Assembly (NCBI GenBank): GCA_019671005.1
Contig: CM033714.1
Location: 83,319,909 to 83,383,908, forward strand
Direction of reading: 5' to 3'
From: Hibiscus mutabilis
Lineage: Eukaryota; Streptophyta; Magnoliopsida; Malvales; Malvaceae
Length of the DNA stretch: 64,000 nucleotides
Shown here: positions 35,501 through 47,867 of the stretch, piece after piece
Numbering within the stretch: the first letter of the stretch is position 1
Layout: every line of letters begins with the position of its first letter
Made by a program: the position numbers and the translations under genes
Notes under the pieces: model-generated
Databases searched by the model: none
Told to the model about the DNA's origin: nothing
Seen by the model: the letters and a program-made list of their open reading frames with translations, nothing else

Positions 35501-37519
35501 TCCCAGTCATCACATCACCTTCATGCCAAAGGAAGAGGAAGGGATTTCCAAATACCCTTTTCAGCTAGTGGTATATCCTCCTTAGGTGGTGACAAAATTG
35601 GCTCTCTTATTGAGAAATTACCTGAGAGTGGTTCACAATTTGTAAGACCTCCAGCTCTTGTGCCAAGATCTGCTTCTTCTAGCCTTGACGCTGTTACTGT
35701 TGGAGCCCAGCCAGCCATTTTACCAATGACAACTGGGGTATGGCCTCCTGTAAATGTTCATAAATCTCAACCACCGACTGTGCATTCTAACTATTCACTG
35801 CAGCAGCATGGTAGGAATCATTTTGATTCACTGAATCCTATCAATGCTGTCATGAATCAGGGTCAAAACAAGCATCCATATATGCCTGAAAAGTTTGATA
35901 GTTTTGAAAGCAAGGATCAAAGCTTGACAACGGCGCCAAAATTGCCTGGACAACGTCTTGCATTGCAACAGAGAAACTCGTTGCATGGAACTTCTTTGCA
36001 GCCACACTTTGTTCATGAAGTTCGTGATGGTTTCCTTTCATCAGCAACCAGACCTTTACCACCTCGCTTATTGGCACCACCCTTCAATCATGGTTATGCT
36101 CCCCAAATGCATGGTGGTATGGTCCCATCTAACCCAATACGTATTGCACAGCCTCCTTTGTCGATCCCAAATATGTCCACTGGCTCATTACATTTCCAGG
36201 GGGGAGCCATGCCACCTCTCCCTCCTGGTCCTCCTCCGACATCTCAAATGATGTCTGCCACTCAAAATGCAGGTCCACTGCTTCCTAACCAACCTCAGGG
36301 TGGTGCATTTACTGGTTTGATTGGTTCCCTCATGGCTCAAGGTTTGATTTCATTGGAGAAACCAACTCCTATACAGGTATATATTTAGATGAGGTTCTTC
36401 TGTGGTTATGTATATATTTCCTGGTCTATGAGATTATGAGATTGTATCTCAATGAAGCTACTTCTTTTGTAGGATTCTGTGGGACTTGAGTTTGATGCAG
36501 ACCTCCTCAAGGTGCGATATGAGTCTGCTATAAGTGCTTTATATGCTGATCTTCCAAGGCAGTGCACAACATGTGGCCTTCGGTTCAAGTTCCAAGAGGA
36601 GCATAGTACTCATATGGATTGGCATGTGACAAGAAATCGGATGTCTAAGAACCGTAAGCAGAAACCTTCCCGGAAGTGGTTTGTGAGTTCTAGTATGTGG
36701 CTTAGTGGTGCGGAAGCTTTGGGAACTGATTCAGTTCCTGGGTTTTTACCCGCTGAGGACATTGTAGAAAAGAAGGATGATGAAGAATTGGCAGTTCCTG
36801 CTGATGAAAATCAGAGCATATGTGCATTATGTGGTGAGCCTTTTGATGATTTTTATAGCGATGAAACAGAGGAGTGGATGTATAGGGGGGCTGTCTACAT
36901 GAATGCACCCAATGGATCAGTTGAAGGCATTGATAGATCACAGTTAGGTCCCATAGTGCATGGTAAATGCAGGCCAGAATCTAGTGTGGTTCCCCATGAA
37001 GATTTTGTAGGGTATGATGGGGTATGTATTTTTATTTTTACCTCTAAATTGCATTGCCATATTAGTTTTCCTTTTTGCCAATATCATCTTTTAGTAGACC
37101 ATTTCTGTTATTTCATCATATTCAATTCCATTTTCAGTTCAAGCTGAAATGTGATTTTTGTGTAGATCTTGGAAAGAAAATATGTTGTGGAATTGAATAT
37201 GATAGTTTTTAGAAGTGAACATGGATGTGATACTTCTCATTTATATATTTTGGCATTAAATTGTGTAGTTTGATCAGTGGTGTGAAGGGATAGGGAGACA
37301 AAGTTTATCTGGCTTGTTTGTTTTCAGAATACAGAAATTTACCTAGATTATAACTGCCTTGTTTCCTGCAAATAAAGACTTGTTTTGATCATTCTTATTT
37401 CCTTGCTCTTATAAATGCTGAGAGGATGTCGTGCATCGTTCTTTGTCTTATATTTTTCTTCTTGTTACTTGCAGGGAAATTCTGAGGACAATAGTAAAAG
37501 AAAAAGATTGCGGAGTTAA
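32514..37519 (+). CDS. PCFS4: PCFS4-like polyadenylation and cleavage factor (Pcf11 homologue)
   Basis: Seven exons: 32514-32801, 32884-32985, 33125-33382, 34191-34994, 35429-36376, 36473-37021, 37475-37519. They sum to 2,994 nt, or 997 residues, and every intron is phase 0 with GT-AG ends. Residues about 45-175 are a CID domain ([52 protein letters not shown]), which in Pcf11 proteins binds the phosphorylated RNA polymerase II tail. A long low-complexity middle is rich in Ser, Pro and Gln. Near residues 831-851 is a C2H2 finger (CTTC ... H-x3-H), and a second CALCGEPF cluster follows near 930. The tail SKRKRLRS looks like a nuclear signal. The protein should act in the nucleus in pre-mRNA 3'-end cleavage; Arabidopsis PCFS4 works with FY and controls FCA poly(A) choice. 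No break is seen. Somewhat longer than Arabidopsis PCFS4. Confidence 0.93.
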
Positions 37520-38400
37520 TCTTATTAGATCAGCGTCTAAGCTTGTGTAACTTGGTTTGAGTTTCATGTTAGTGGTATGCTCTTTCTAAGTTTTATGTCA
37601 GTGCTGGTCGTTGCAGTAGCTTGGCTACATGCCAAAACCTTGTACATGTATAGTTGAGCTTGTACTATGCACACATTATCTTGCAGCAAAAGAAGTTACA
37701 GATTCCATCGGAGCCTTAATTTTGTTGCATTCTCCTTGTTTCTTTCCTGCAAAAACATCCAGAGGAATGTTTTAAACATTCTTTTATCGTGTCGACAGTA
37801 GTCACAGCTAGCATCTTAAAAATGTTATATGAGGAGTATTGCTTTGGTCGTTCGCCATGGCGTTTTGAGTTTTGACCCTGTATGTAGTTGCCAAACTTGC
37901 TGTGGAAGAACTCGCGATATTTAACTTATGCGTTTGTGTTTTTGTTTTTCTGCTTTTTTCCTGTCCTGGTGATATTCTGCAGGGTCACATGGAAAACTTA
38001 AATTTGCTGATTCTGTTAGAAAGGCTCTCTGGTTGAAGCAGCAACAGAATACAGATTCAATTCTTTATCCTTATGTTTTTGAAATTTTCAGTAAACTCCT
38101 TTTGGCTGTGACTTGTGAGGTTTGGTTAATTTTGTTTCGGAAATAATGGATTGCTGAGTTGTTGAATTTATCTTCATTTGTTTTAATTCATGTTTCTTAT
38201 GGACCCTCCATTAAAATACTGGTCTCCTTTTGTTCTTTTTATGGTTTCCATTGTATATGTATGAGCAAAACGATTTGTTTATAGGGTATAACACACTAAA
38301 ATAATATTAGAGGAACATGAGATTGCTGAATTCGTGAGCATTTAAAAAATTGCTTCTGCATTTAAAGCAATAGTCCAAGGCATAACTTTTAGGTAGACAA
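37520..38400 (+). other. 3' untranslated and downstream DNA of the PCFS4-like gene
   Basis: A T-rich, gene-like stretch without open frames follows the stop codon and probably holds the 3' UTR. No single poly(A) signal can be chosen. An AATAAA lies earlier, at about 37372, inside the last intron. Confidence 0.4.
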
Positions 38401-38439
38401 TTACGTTTGGGGTAAAACAATTTTTACTCGTTAGGATGT

Positions 38440-40630
38440 AAAGCAAAATTGACTGAAACCGACTTGAATCAAAATTGGTGGTGATCCGAAATTAATTTGA
38501 GTTTGAACTGGTATTGACTTGAACCCGAGTTGGACTTGGAAATTTTAGATCTGAGCCCGACATGAGAACGATCTGCGAATTTAACCTGATAATGTGATAA
38601 TCGAGCTCGACCTACATCTGAACTGATATAAACCTGAACCCGAGATTAACATGATAAATAACTAATATTACTCGACTTGTTATCAATTTGACTTGTTATG
38701 AACCTGAACTGTAATTAACTCAACTCTACATCCGAACTGATATAAAATTGTACCCTAGATTAACCTGATAAATAATTGATATTACTCGACTTGTTATCAA
38801 CTTGACCTGTTATGAACCTGAACTGTAATTGACTCAACCTGTAAATGACCTGACTTGTAATTGAACTGATTTAATATTTACCTGACTTTATATTTATCTG
38901 ACATTTTAACTTGTAATAACTAATAAGTTACAATTGATAAAGTTGTGAGATTATAAATTTATCATATTATAGTGTGACAAATGTGTATTAACAATTTAAA
39001 GTACACGATTAACTATGATCATTAGTTTAATATTTTTACTTATTTATAGTTTATAAATTGTAGTATATAATAATATTTAAAAGTTTTATTAAATTAATAA
39101 ACCCGAGATTGATAAATTTAAATTTATCTTTCAAAATTTAAATCAATTTGTTAATTATAATCATTAATTTATCATTCAAAATTTAAATAATTATATTAAA
39201 ATTTTTAACTATAACCATTAAATTAAATGTATTAAACGATTCAATTGTTGATTATTATCTTAATCATTAGAAATTACTTTAAACATCAATAAGTTTATTT
39301 CATTATTTTGATGTAATACGTAATGAACAAGTTAAATATATTTTAACTTAATATATATATATATATATATGAACACTTATGGTGTAGATTAAAGTTATTG
39401 GTTTAATAGATTAATTTGTATGGTTTAAGGTTTAGGGTGTAGGGTCTAAGATATTGGTTTAAGGTTTCGGGTTTATACTATAGTCTATAATATAATCTAT
39501 ATATTATATACCATACATATTTAATCGAAATTAATCTTTATTTAACCGAAACTAACACTTCAGCTTATGATGTAGTGTAGTTTAGAGTTATTGGTTTAAG
39601 GTTGTAGGCTTTTAGCTTAGTGTTCAATTAATTCCCTACAATACGTATTTAACTGAAATTAATCTTTTTTATATATTTAATTCGTGTAATTTAGTCAAAT
39701 AATTTTAATTTTTATATTTTAGTCTAATAAAGTAAAGAATAAGATGGGACTCGATTTCAATTATAACCTACATCGGGACTCGATTGAATTAAATTAAAAC
39801 CTAAAAGTGAAAATTTAGGACTTAAATAAAAACCTTTTAAAATCATATGGACTAAAACTTGAATTTCCCCTAACCTAAAACATTAGGTGTGCTTTTTCCC
39901 TCCAAATTGGTAATTTTCAAGCCAAAAGTGTAATTTACCCATTTAATTTTAAATTTTAAATTTTAAATTAAATAATTAGTTTTTTTTGCCGCCCTCATTT
40001 TAGTTTTTAGGTTATAAATTAATTACCTTTAAGGCCTTATCTATTTAATAGTTTTTTTAGTCCTAATTTCAGTTTTAGTTTATTAAATTTATTATTTAGT
40101 CACAACTATTTTTTATTCGACATCCCTAAGGGAATAAGGGATATTTCGATTCATATTAATCCCTAAAAAATAATTTTATCCGAAATTTACCCACACAATT
40201 ACCATACCCGGAGTGATGGAGTCTATTTGTATTTTGTACAAGTAACAATAAGTACTATTTAGTAATTATCCGACTTGAAGCTCAACCGAACCCGATATTA
40301 TCCGACTTGAATTTTATCTGTCAACAATGTGACCCGACCTGAACGTGGCCCGACCTGAAGTGCCTCTGAACTTGAATTAACTTGTTAATTAACTGATTTA
40401 GACCTGAGCCGTTTTGGCCTGAACTGAGACTTACCCGACCTAAATTTACCTGACTTGAACCCGAACTCAACTTGATTCGAAATCAACCTGATAATGATCC
40501 GAATCTGAGTCAACCCGAGCACGACCTGATCCAAATCGAACCATTAAATTAACTTGACACAACTTATACTCAATTTAACCTAACCTGACATTACCTAATT
40601 GAAACATATCCGATTACATAATTTCACATC
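38440..40630. repeat. Degenerate 'ACCTGAACCCGA' repeat region
   Basis: Words such as 'cctgaacccga', 'acttgttatgaacctgaactg' and 'cgacctgaac' fill 38450-38900 and 40270-40600. At about 38611-38838 two tandem copies of a 114-bp unit can be seen (aactgatata at 38621 and 38735; attactcgacttgttatcaa in both). The middle, 38930-40200, is AT-rich with a (TA)n run at 39348-39370 and telomere-like words (tttagggtgtaggg) at 39425-39445. A related ACCCGA-rich patch is at 63700-63880. No gene is present. Confidence 0.5.
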
Positions 40631-40639
40631 CCTACTCAT

Positions 40640-41893
40640 AATTTTATTCATGCTAATACCTTAACTTATGTTATCAATGTCCTCAATAAATCTCTTTCTT
40701 TTTTATGACACGTGCTTATATATATTATTTAAAATTACAACCATTAAATATCATTTCATTTTCAAGTTTTCACCACAAATAATTTGTATTAGTTACATAA
40801 AATATTTTAAATTTAATATTTTATATATTAACATTAAATTAATTTATTTTTATTTTAAAACATCAAAAAAACTTTTTTTTTTACTTAAAAACACTTCCAC
40901 GAACACTTTGTAAAAGAATTATTTTTTTATCACATTTTATAAAAATAATACCAAACCGACCCCAAGTCTTTTCATTTGTTTCCGCTTTGTTCTAAAAAGA
41001 GTAAACCGACTTTTTTTTACATCATTATTCAGGTGTACAAAGTTGGAAAGACTGTATTAATCTCGAGTACAATGTCCGTAACTCTAATCTCGGGATCGTT
41101 ATATTTTTGTTTTGTTTAATTGAAAAGCCTCTTAATTCACGCCAAACCATCGCACGCGGGGCCTCAGTTACTGGCTAACATCGAGCAATCCAATAAACAG
41201 AGTGGCAAACATGAAGCCAAGTCTTAAGATCAAACAAACCCTCCTTTTGGTTAATGCATACGTCAAACTATCTGTTTCACGAAAAGCATGCGCAAAACAC
41301 ACATCAACTCAATCTGCTTAAAACTTCACTGAAAGTTCTGACATGACATAGAGAAATCACCACTAAAACGCCTTTCTTGAACTCCATAAGCATGTAAAAA
41401 TTCTATCCCAAAGCTGCTTTGAAAACCGACTGTTACTATGGTTTCCTACTTGTCATCGCATAGGCAGCATCTTGGGTCAACCTGTTAGCCCCACTCTACA
41501 AGTCAAGTCTAGTCTTAACTGTAAGTCTGTTTTGAATGGCCAACCAAGTTGTTAAAACTTGATCAAGTTTCCTGGACTTTGTTTCTTGCTCTTTCTCTGT
41601 TTTTCTGGTGCTGAATGAGTTTGGTCTTCATCCCCCGAAATGCTGTGTTGAGGTTTGGCTGGGTATGCATATGCAAGCTGGTGCACTCTTATGGTTTATA
41701 GATCCCGGTATTTGTTGTTGTCTGTTCTATGTTTCCTCCTGCTTTTTGTATTGGTTTCTGGTTTGATGATGTTTGTTTGAATCCAGATTTATGGATTTGT
41801 TTTCCGTGGGAGTTTTTAGCTGCTTTCAGTTCTCTTCCTTTTATTACTGATAAAAAGGACGTGTTACATGTGAGCAAGAAGAGGCAAGCCATG
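40640..41893. other. Less AT-rich, unrecognised sequence
   Basis: From about 41040 to 41890 the base composition is closer to that of gene regions than its neighbours. Open frames of 60-70 codons exist on both strands (41689-41892 minus, 41729-41935 plus) but overlap and show no motif. It could be a decayed gene end or a non-coding transcript. No function is assigned. Confidence 0.35.
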
Positions 41894-42039
41894 CAAGGAC
41901 GGAGCCATTATTTAGGGGTATGGGACAAAATATAAATTTGGAAAGATGGGGTAAATTTATAATTATTCTAATTTTTTAGAAAAAATATAAAAAATCAAAG
42001 GGTAAAAAAAATTCCACAGCCAACGTAGCTCCGTCCCTA
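41894..42039. mobile_element. 146-bp hAT-type MITE
   Basis: Terminal inverted repeats CAAGGACGGAGC (left) and TAGGGACGGAGCTACG (right, read inward) bound an AT-rich core. A perfect 8-bp target duplication, aagccatg, flanks it (41886-41893 and 42040-42047). Both TIR style and duplication length indicate the hAT superfamily. Confidence 0.85.
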
Positions 42040-42087
42040 AAGCCATGAGAAGAACACAATTGGTGGTCCTTGTAACATTGGCTTCTG

Positions 42088-43735
42088 ATGCAGAGCTCGA
42101 CGAAGATGCCTCCACAAGGGGATCTTTCATATTAGTCCTAAGCGATGGAATAATGTAAGGATGCGGGACTGCTACAGCAAGAAGTGGCAGTTGTTGAGTC
42201 TTAATCGCAACAAATGGTAAAATTGTATTCTATTCTTAAACTAGTAAATTTACTGTTTAGTTTTTTTTTTTAATTATTACTTCTGATATTGTGAATAGAA
42301 AAACTGGATTGAAAGCATGTCTTTATATTAAATTTTTACAAATTTTAATTTGTATTAATCGATCAATGACTCGAATATCATGGCGTGGTGTTGTGCTTAA
42401 ACCGTGGGATTTTGTTCAATTGAGTGCTCGCTTCTTGTTTCTTTGTAGTGTGGCAGTGTTGTTTCGGATTTGTCGAAGGAGAACAAGTTGATTTTGTATG
42501 GCTTCAGGGGCTGATTGCTAATCTCATTTGTAGGTGCCATGTTGGACGTTGTTTATTGGCCTTGCTTCGATTTTACCGGACACAATTACATGAAAACTTG
42601 AGGTGTTGTTTTGAGATTTTTTTTATTTATTTCAGGAGCATTCTTCATTTTATTAATAAAATTTTAATCTTTGCTGAGCAAAGAAACACAAAATAAAATA
42701 GAATCAATAATTCGATTATGGAGTCATTGAACCATCAAGTGGATGTGGTTAGTATTGGGAGACAATGGCAGCGTCTTTATCTCCACGACCGCTGATATTG
42801 ACGACAACCTTAGTCCCATGCAGGAGGCATAAATGAATCGAGCTTGATCGAATTAAGATATTATTTGTGTTTATTATATATTTTTAAAGGTATTTATATT
42901 CAATTCGTGTTCATGTCTATTTGTTTAATTTTGAAGGTATCGTGTCCGTTTGCTTATTTTTAAAGTTTTTCGTGATTGTTTATTTAGTGTTTGCGAACGT
43001 TCGTGAACACTAACATGTTCGTTTAGTGTTTACGAATATGTTCGCAAACGCGTCCATTTAACATTTGTAAACATGTTTTTTATATATCCATTAACATGTT
43101 TGTTTATATTTTTACTAAAAATTGTGAATTACACCACTAGTACTTAAGTTTCATAGTTTGAACTCCAAAGTTCATTTTGTGTTCATTGTAGTCCTTATAT
43201 TCACTAATATTTTTTTTGAGGATAAACATTCACTAATATTTAAATGTAAAAGAATAAAAGAAAAAGAGAAACCGATAAACGAGTCAATAGACGAGTTTGT
43301 TTATGGATATAAACGAACTGAATACACTTCTGTTCGTGTTCATTTGTTTATTAAATAAATAAAATTTTATGAATATCTATTTATTTAACTTAATAAACGA
43401 ATATTATATAAACGGTTCACAAATCCGAACTCTCTATTCATTTACCGTTCTAGTCCCACGGGCAGAGAAGGACACAGTTTCTCAAGGAAAGGCAACGTAT
43501 GAGAGGCCTCTAACGCCATATATATGCTTTCCAGTTCGCACAGCCGTCGATATGCTGCAAATATTCATTTCCTATTAACTACTACTATCTTTGAATCTTA
43601 AAGAAGATTAAAAAAGAACTTGTGGTGGTTTACAGTCGACAGCTTCTTTGTCTGTCGCAGTATGAAACTCGGTTCGACCTGTTTCATATAAAAAGCTCAC
43701 CTCCGGTCCAACCCCTGGATACTCATTTTAAATGC
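42088..43735 (-). pseudogene. Duplicated 3' fragment of the tryptophan synthase beta gene
   Basis: This is a second copy of the TSB 3' end. 42088-42122 matches 54597-54632 (gcagagctcgacgaagatgc); 42718-42820 matches the end of the last exon and flank (54864-54968); 43453-43735 matches the rest of the last exon, intron 3 and exon 3 (54962 to about 55240). The match stops at the start of exon 3, so the copy lacks the upstream three quarters of the gene. A 632-bp hAT element splits it at 42821-43452. Substitutions occur throughout, so the copy is not recent. It has the same orientation as the intact gene 11 kb away, consistent with a partial tandem duplication. It cannot code for an enzyme. Confidence 0.88.
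42821..43452. mobile_element. hAT-type non-autonomous element inside the TSB fragment
   Basis: 632 bp between near-identical 8-bp repeats (gtcccatg 42813-42820; gtcccacg 43453-43460). The intact TSB gene has only one gtcccatg at the same place and gives the empty site. The ends match as inverted repeats (CAGGAGGCATAAATGAAT left; TAGAACGGTAAATGAAT from the right). The interior is full of 'gttcgtgaacac', 'gtttgcgaacg' type palindromic words and has no coding capacity. Confidence 0.87.
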
Positions 43736-44129
43736 GATTATCAAACCGTTTTATAATGGCTAATATGTGATAATATCTACCTCGTCTCAAAACATAAATG
43801 TCATTATAATCATACGAAATTTTAAAAAATAAGAAAATTTTTTTAAAAAAATCTCCAAAAATTGACTCAAAACATACTTATAAAACCACAAAATTAGGTT
43901 TTTTTTCCTCTTAAGGTGAGTGTTCTAAATAATTTTGAAAGGATTATTTAAATAATTAATTTTTAAACCGTATATTCATCTGATATTGCCACGTTTCTTT
44001 TTGTAGTTTATTGACACGGTTGTCAGGGTCGAAATCTGAGGAAGCGTGTTTCAGGAATAGGATGCACTGACACGGTTGGCATGGTCAAAATCTGTCCATC
44101 AAGCGTCAAATAAACAGGTTACCATATGA

Positions 44130-44385
44130 TGGGTAAGGTCATATATAAGATTTTTGGATTCTATTATGACCAAAGCGACATTTGGAATATTAAATTTCCA
44201 AAAGTAGAATCTTTATAGTAAATTCGTTATGATGGGATGGCAAGTTTTAAAATTATATATTTTTTATTTAAACAAATTTATTTTAATATATGGTTTAACC
44301 ATTAATTACGAAATTAATTTAATCTTAAATTAAACTCGTCGTAGGAATATGACGAATTCCTTATGCCTTAACGACTGTCATGTTT
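44130..44385 (+). repeat. Left terminal inverted repeat of the MULE
   Basis: Matches the reverse complement of 52350-52626 along its length: GGGTAAGGTCAT, 'ggattctattatgaccaaagc', 'ggtttaaccattaat' and 'ccttatgccttaacgac' occur in both in the same order. It has fewer of the CGAGTT hairpins than the right end because of C-to-T type changes. Confidence 0.9.
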
Positions 44386-44787
44386 TTTAGTAAAAAAATG
44401 GGTTTTTAGGGTTTTAACATATTAGGGTTTTTATCTTATAAATAGATAGTTTTGTTTAAGGTTTAGAACATACAAAAAAAAATTCACCTTTGTTTGTTCG
44501 AGCAAAGTAAAATAGTTTGTCAAGCTGTGAGATTTTCTCAGACGACGTTGAAAGAAGCAAGCTCACACATAATTTGAACATGTTTAAGGTAACGCCTGTT
44601 TATATTTTTAGAGTACGTTTAATTTTTTTAATATGATTTATTTTGTTCACTTGAATTCTTTTTTATATATGCCTACTTTTTTATTTCAAATAGTAAATTA
44701 TGTTAATATTTTAATCAAAACTATTTAAATTTTGATTGATTTGTGATGTTTTAGGCATTTAATTGAGCATAACTGTTGAGAAAAAAT

Positions 44788-47060
44788 ATGACGTTGTTAA
44801 CACTTCAAGATTCTCACATCACGAAAAACATAAGAATGTTGGTAAGAATTTTTGGTTTTTTTGCAACTTTTACTTTATAATTTTTAAATGATAAAGTACT
44901 ATTTTAGTTTAAATATTGTGTTTGTAGAAAGAGGATTCAATATTTTGGTCTCGCTTGATATGGAGCAATCTGCCAAGCCAATACATAATGGGATTTCTGG
45001 AGAATTTCAATTTTATGTACGCGTCAAAGATTCGTGAGTTTAAAATCGTGTTGCAGTTGATTAAGGGGTTGGTGGAGTGTTGGAGACTAGAGACGCATAC
45101 CTTCTACATGTCGTGCAGGGAGTGCACAATCACCCTCGAAGATGTTGCTATGCATCTCGGTGTCCCAATTTCAAGCAGTCCAATCGCTGGTCAGAATAAT
45201 CATTTTGTTTATGATTTTTGCTACAAGTATTTTGGAAAGAGACCACCGACGCATGCTGTTGATGGTAAACGTGTGAAGCTGACATGGCTGAAGAGTGATT
45301 TTCAAGTGGATGGAAATTCCATAGCGGCAGAAATTGTGTTTACTGCTCGAGCCTATATATTGCTCCTTATCAGTGGTATGCTTAGGGGTGATAATGAGCT
45401 GAGCCCGAGACTGGCCAGGCTCGGCTTGGCTCAAAAACAATGTTATTGGGCTCGGCTCTGGCTGTCGAGCTTGAAACTTTAGGCTCGAGCTCTGCTAAAA
45501 AATAATACTATTGTGCTCGGCTCGAAGCTCGTCAGGCTCAGCTCGAAATAGACAATTTTGTTATAGTTTTTTTTATAAAAGATGGGGCGTTGTTAAAAGC
45601 ACCTTTCATAACCAACACTGAAATGAAATTCAATGTCGGGAAAGGGGAAAAGAAGGTCCAAAAATTAGATTAATCCAAATAATCAAGAAATATTTTTACA
45701 ATACAAACACATAATTAAAGAAAATACAAAATCAAACAACAACCAACTAAGAAGAATGCCCAATTTATTATAGTTAATTTGCTTTTAGTGGATTTTCCCT
45801 AATTTATTTTATTGTTTTTTTTTGCTAAATATATTACTTTTAGTACATATGTAGCATATATATATAATTATTCCAAGCCCGTTCACGAGCTTTTCAAGTT
45901 GAGCTTCAGTCGACTCAGCTCGGCTTGTTAAGGTCTCGAGCCGAGCCTGAGCCTGTGTCGAGCTCACTCGAGCTGAGCTTTGACTGAGCCGAGCCTTAGT
46001 AGCTCGCGAGCCGGTCAGGCTCATTATCACCCCTAGGTATGTTAATCCCAGATAAATCGAGTTCTCACATGTATACGCAGTACCTTCAATTCTTGGAAAC
46101 GTCGTGGGTAGCAAGAAAATTCAATTGGAGATCTACAATATTAGGTTTCTTGTATTGTGAGTGGTGATAGGCAGCGACACCGACAGATGTCAATAACAGA
46201 TTCGTGCAGGCCGATATAGGTGGGTGTGTGGTGCTGATACAATCATGGGCTTGGTATAGGCTTCCATTCCTGGCTCCTATTTGCGATCTTTCGTTTGAAT
46301 TCCCATTCACTTCAAGGTAATAATGTGAATTCTCATAAATAGTTTAAATGTTATTTATAGAAACCATGATCCATCTATGTATTTGTATTGTGTAGAAGAG
46401 CCCAAAAATTCAAAAAGAAAGTGTTGAAGGTAAAATTAGTTCTCTCAGTGAGAACAAAGATTGACATGCATTGCGAAGACCAGGTAATGCAAAATTTTGA
46501 AATTTTGAAATTATTTTTTTTCCATTTTTTGGTTATGTATGTATTATTGCATTTCTGAAGGATGTCATATGATGAGGATTATGATATTCGCCATATGATT
46601 CCGAATGATGCCTACGAAGATGCCAAAAATTGGTGTTTGGTAAAGTCGTTGCTAAATTTTATGATTGTCGAGATGTTTTACGATAGTCGGGTTCTTAGGC
46701 AATTAGAATACCATCAGCCCATGCCGGAAGACCCGATCAATATAGATGAGTTCAAAAGGGTGGACTTACGGTTAAGCGCAAAGAGAATTGGCCAAAGATA
46801 TATTCGTCATACATAGCATGGTGGCTTGACAGGTCAAGGAGGTTGCCGACTCGTGATCCCATTCCCTATGATTTTGATTTCTTGAATTCTGAGTACCGTC
46901 AGTAGTTTGTAGCAAACAACAAACCAAAGTTGACGACTGAAGCCCAACGATAAGCTTTTGTTACTTTGTTTGAAATCCCAGAAGACCAAGACCAGGAACA
47001 TAATCCGGAACCGAAGCCTAACCCGACATGGGAGCTAGGTTGGCAGAGTCCAAAGAGGTT
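44788..47060 (+). pseudogene. Plant mobile domain (PMD/MAIN-like) gene of the MULE, broken
   Basis: Probable exons are 44788-44850, 44940 to 45382, continuing after a hAT insertion at 46044-46318, then parts at 46400-46480 and 46560-47060. Residues such as LVECWRLETHTFYMSCRECTITLEDVAMHLGVPI identify the PMD domain (PF10536; MAIN/MAIL family). Later pieces give GGCVVLIQSWAWYRLPFLAP and VLRQLEYHQPMPEDP, also PMD-typical. Two adjacent stop codons follow YCEW near 46160, and a frameshift lies near 46785 before WPKIYSSYIAWWLD. PMD proteins in the host act in genome stability and silencing; copies inside MULEs are common and of unknown use to the element. Confidence 0.85.
45383..46035. mobile_element. 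653-bp hAT element inserted in the PMD gene
   Basis: Ends TAGGGGTGATAATGAGC and the exact inverted form GCTCATTATCACCCCTA. Flanked by 8-bp repeats ggtatgct (45375-45382) and ggtatgtt (46036-46043), 7 of 8 identical. Both ends carry many 'ggctcgag', 'gccgagcc' and 'gagctcg' words, and the middle is AT-rich. The PMD reading continues on the far side. TAGGGGTG ends and 8-bp duplications are typical of hAT elements. Confidence 0.92.
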
Positions 47061-47867
47061 TAATTATTTATTTGAGTTGAGTTCACAAAATTTGTTATGT
47101 TTATTAATTTTAGATATTTGTCTTTTAATAATTTTCGGACCCAATGCATGTTTTTTATTAATAAAATTCTGAGTTTAATTTACAAATAATTGTTATGCTT
47201 GTTTATTTTTTTCACGTAACGAACTATGTAGAGTGTTGCCATCGATCGAAAATAACAAATTACTACATTTACAGCAATAAAAATATTTAGAATACAAAAA
47301 AGAAATTGACAACTCTTTGATGGATTACTCCTCAAAATTTAATACATATGCTTGAAAAGATGTAATTTTTTATAGTATACAACAGATTCACTCACTACCA
47401 CAACTCATTGATATGACTGACTGCCCAATTGTTTTTTGCTGCTACAAGGTTGTTCGAGCAAAAAACGGGGTCAGTCAACATGGAATATGGCATGCAGTAC
47501 CTTGTATATGTCATTATGGACGCATAGGGGTCTTGCATAGAATAAAAATGGGTGCAACATTATCTCCCCACAAGCCCAGCGGCGGCATTTGGGTTGCATC
47601 TCAAATAATGTAGGACCACGTGGTTTCTTGAAAAAGTAATGTTGTAAGCAGAACTTCGTAATATGAGACAATAAGATAGCAATTGAAGTTTCCGTTATAA
47701 TTTTCGGTAGCTTTATTCTGAACAATGTACAACGTAATTGATGCAGTGGCGTGAACTTTGTAAATTTGGCTCGTATAAAAAATGAAAGAAAGTTTTGTAT
47801 AGAAACGAATGCGTTGATTCGGGATTGCCATATTTATGTTGGAAATGGAAATGATGGGCAAAACTTT

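Noticed and set aside
38611..38838. Direct repeats that might suggest a CRISPR array
   Set aside because: Only two 114-bp units, in tandem without spacers, in a eukaryotic intergenic region; no cas genes.
41689..41935. Overlapping frames of 67-68 codons on both strands
   Set aside because: No motif, opposite strands overlap, and one runs into a MITE; not enough to call a gene.
45383..45482. C-terminal extension of the PMD protein after LLLISGML
   Set aside because: The codons after 45382 belong to the hAT insertion; true PMD sequence resumes at 46044.
47471..47861. Minus-strand frames inside the MULE that could be a third gene
   Set aside because: Short, in two frames, no recognisable domain; left as unassigned MULE sequence.
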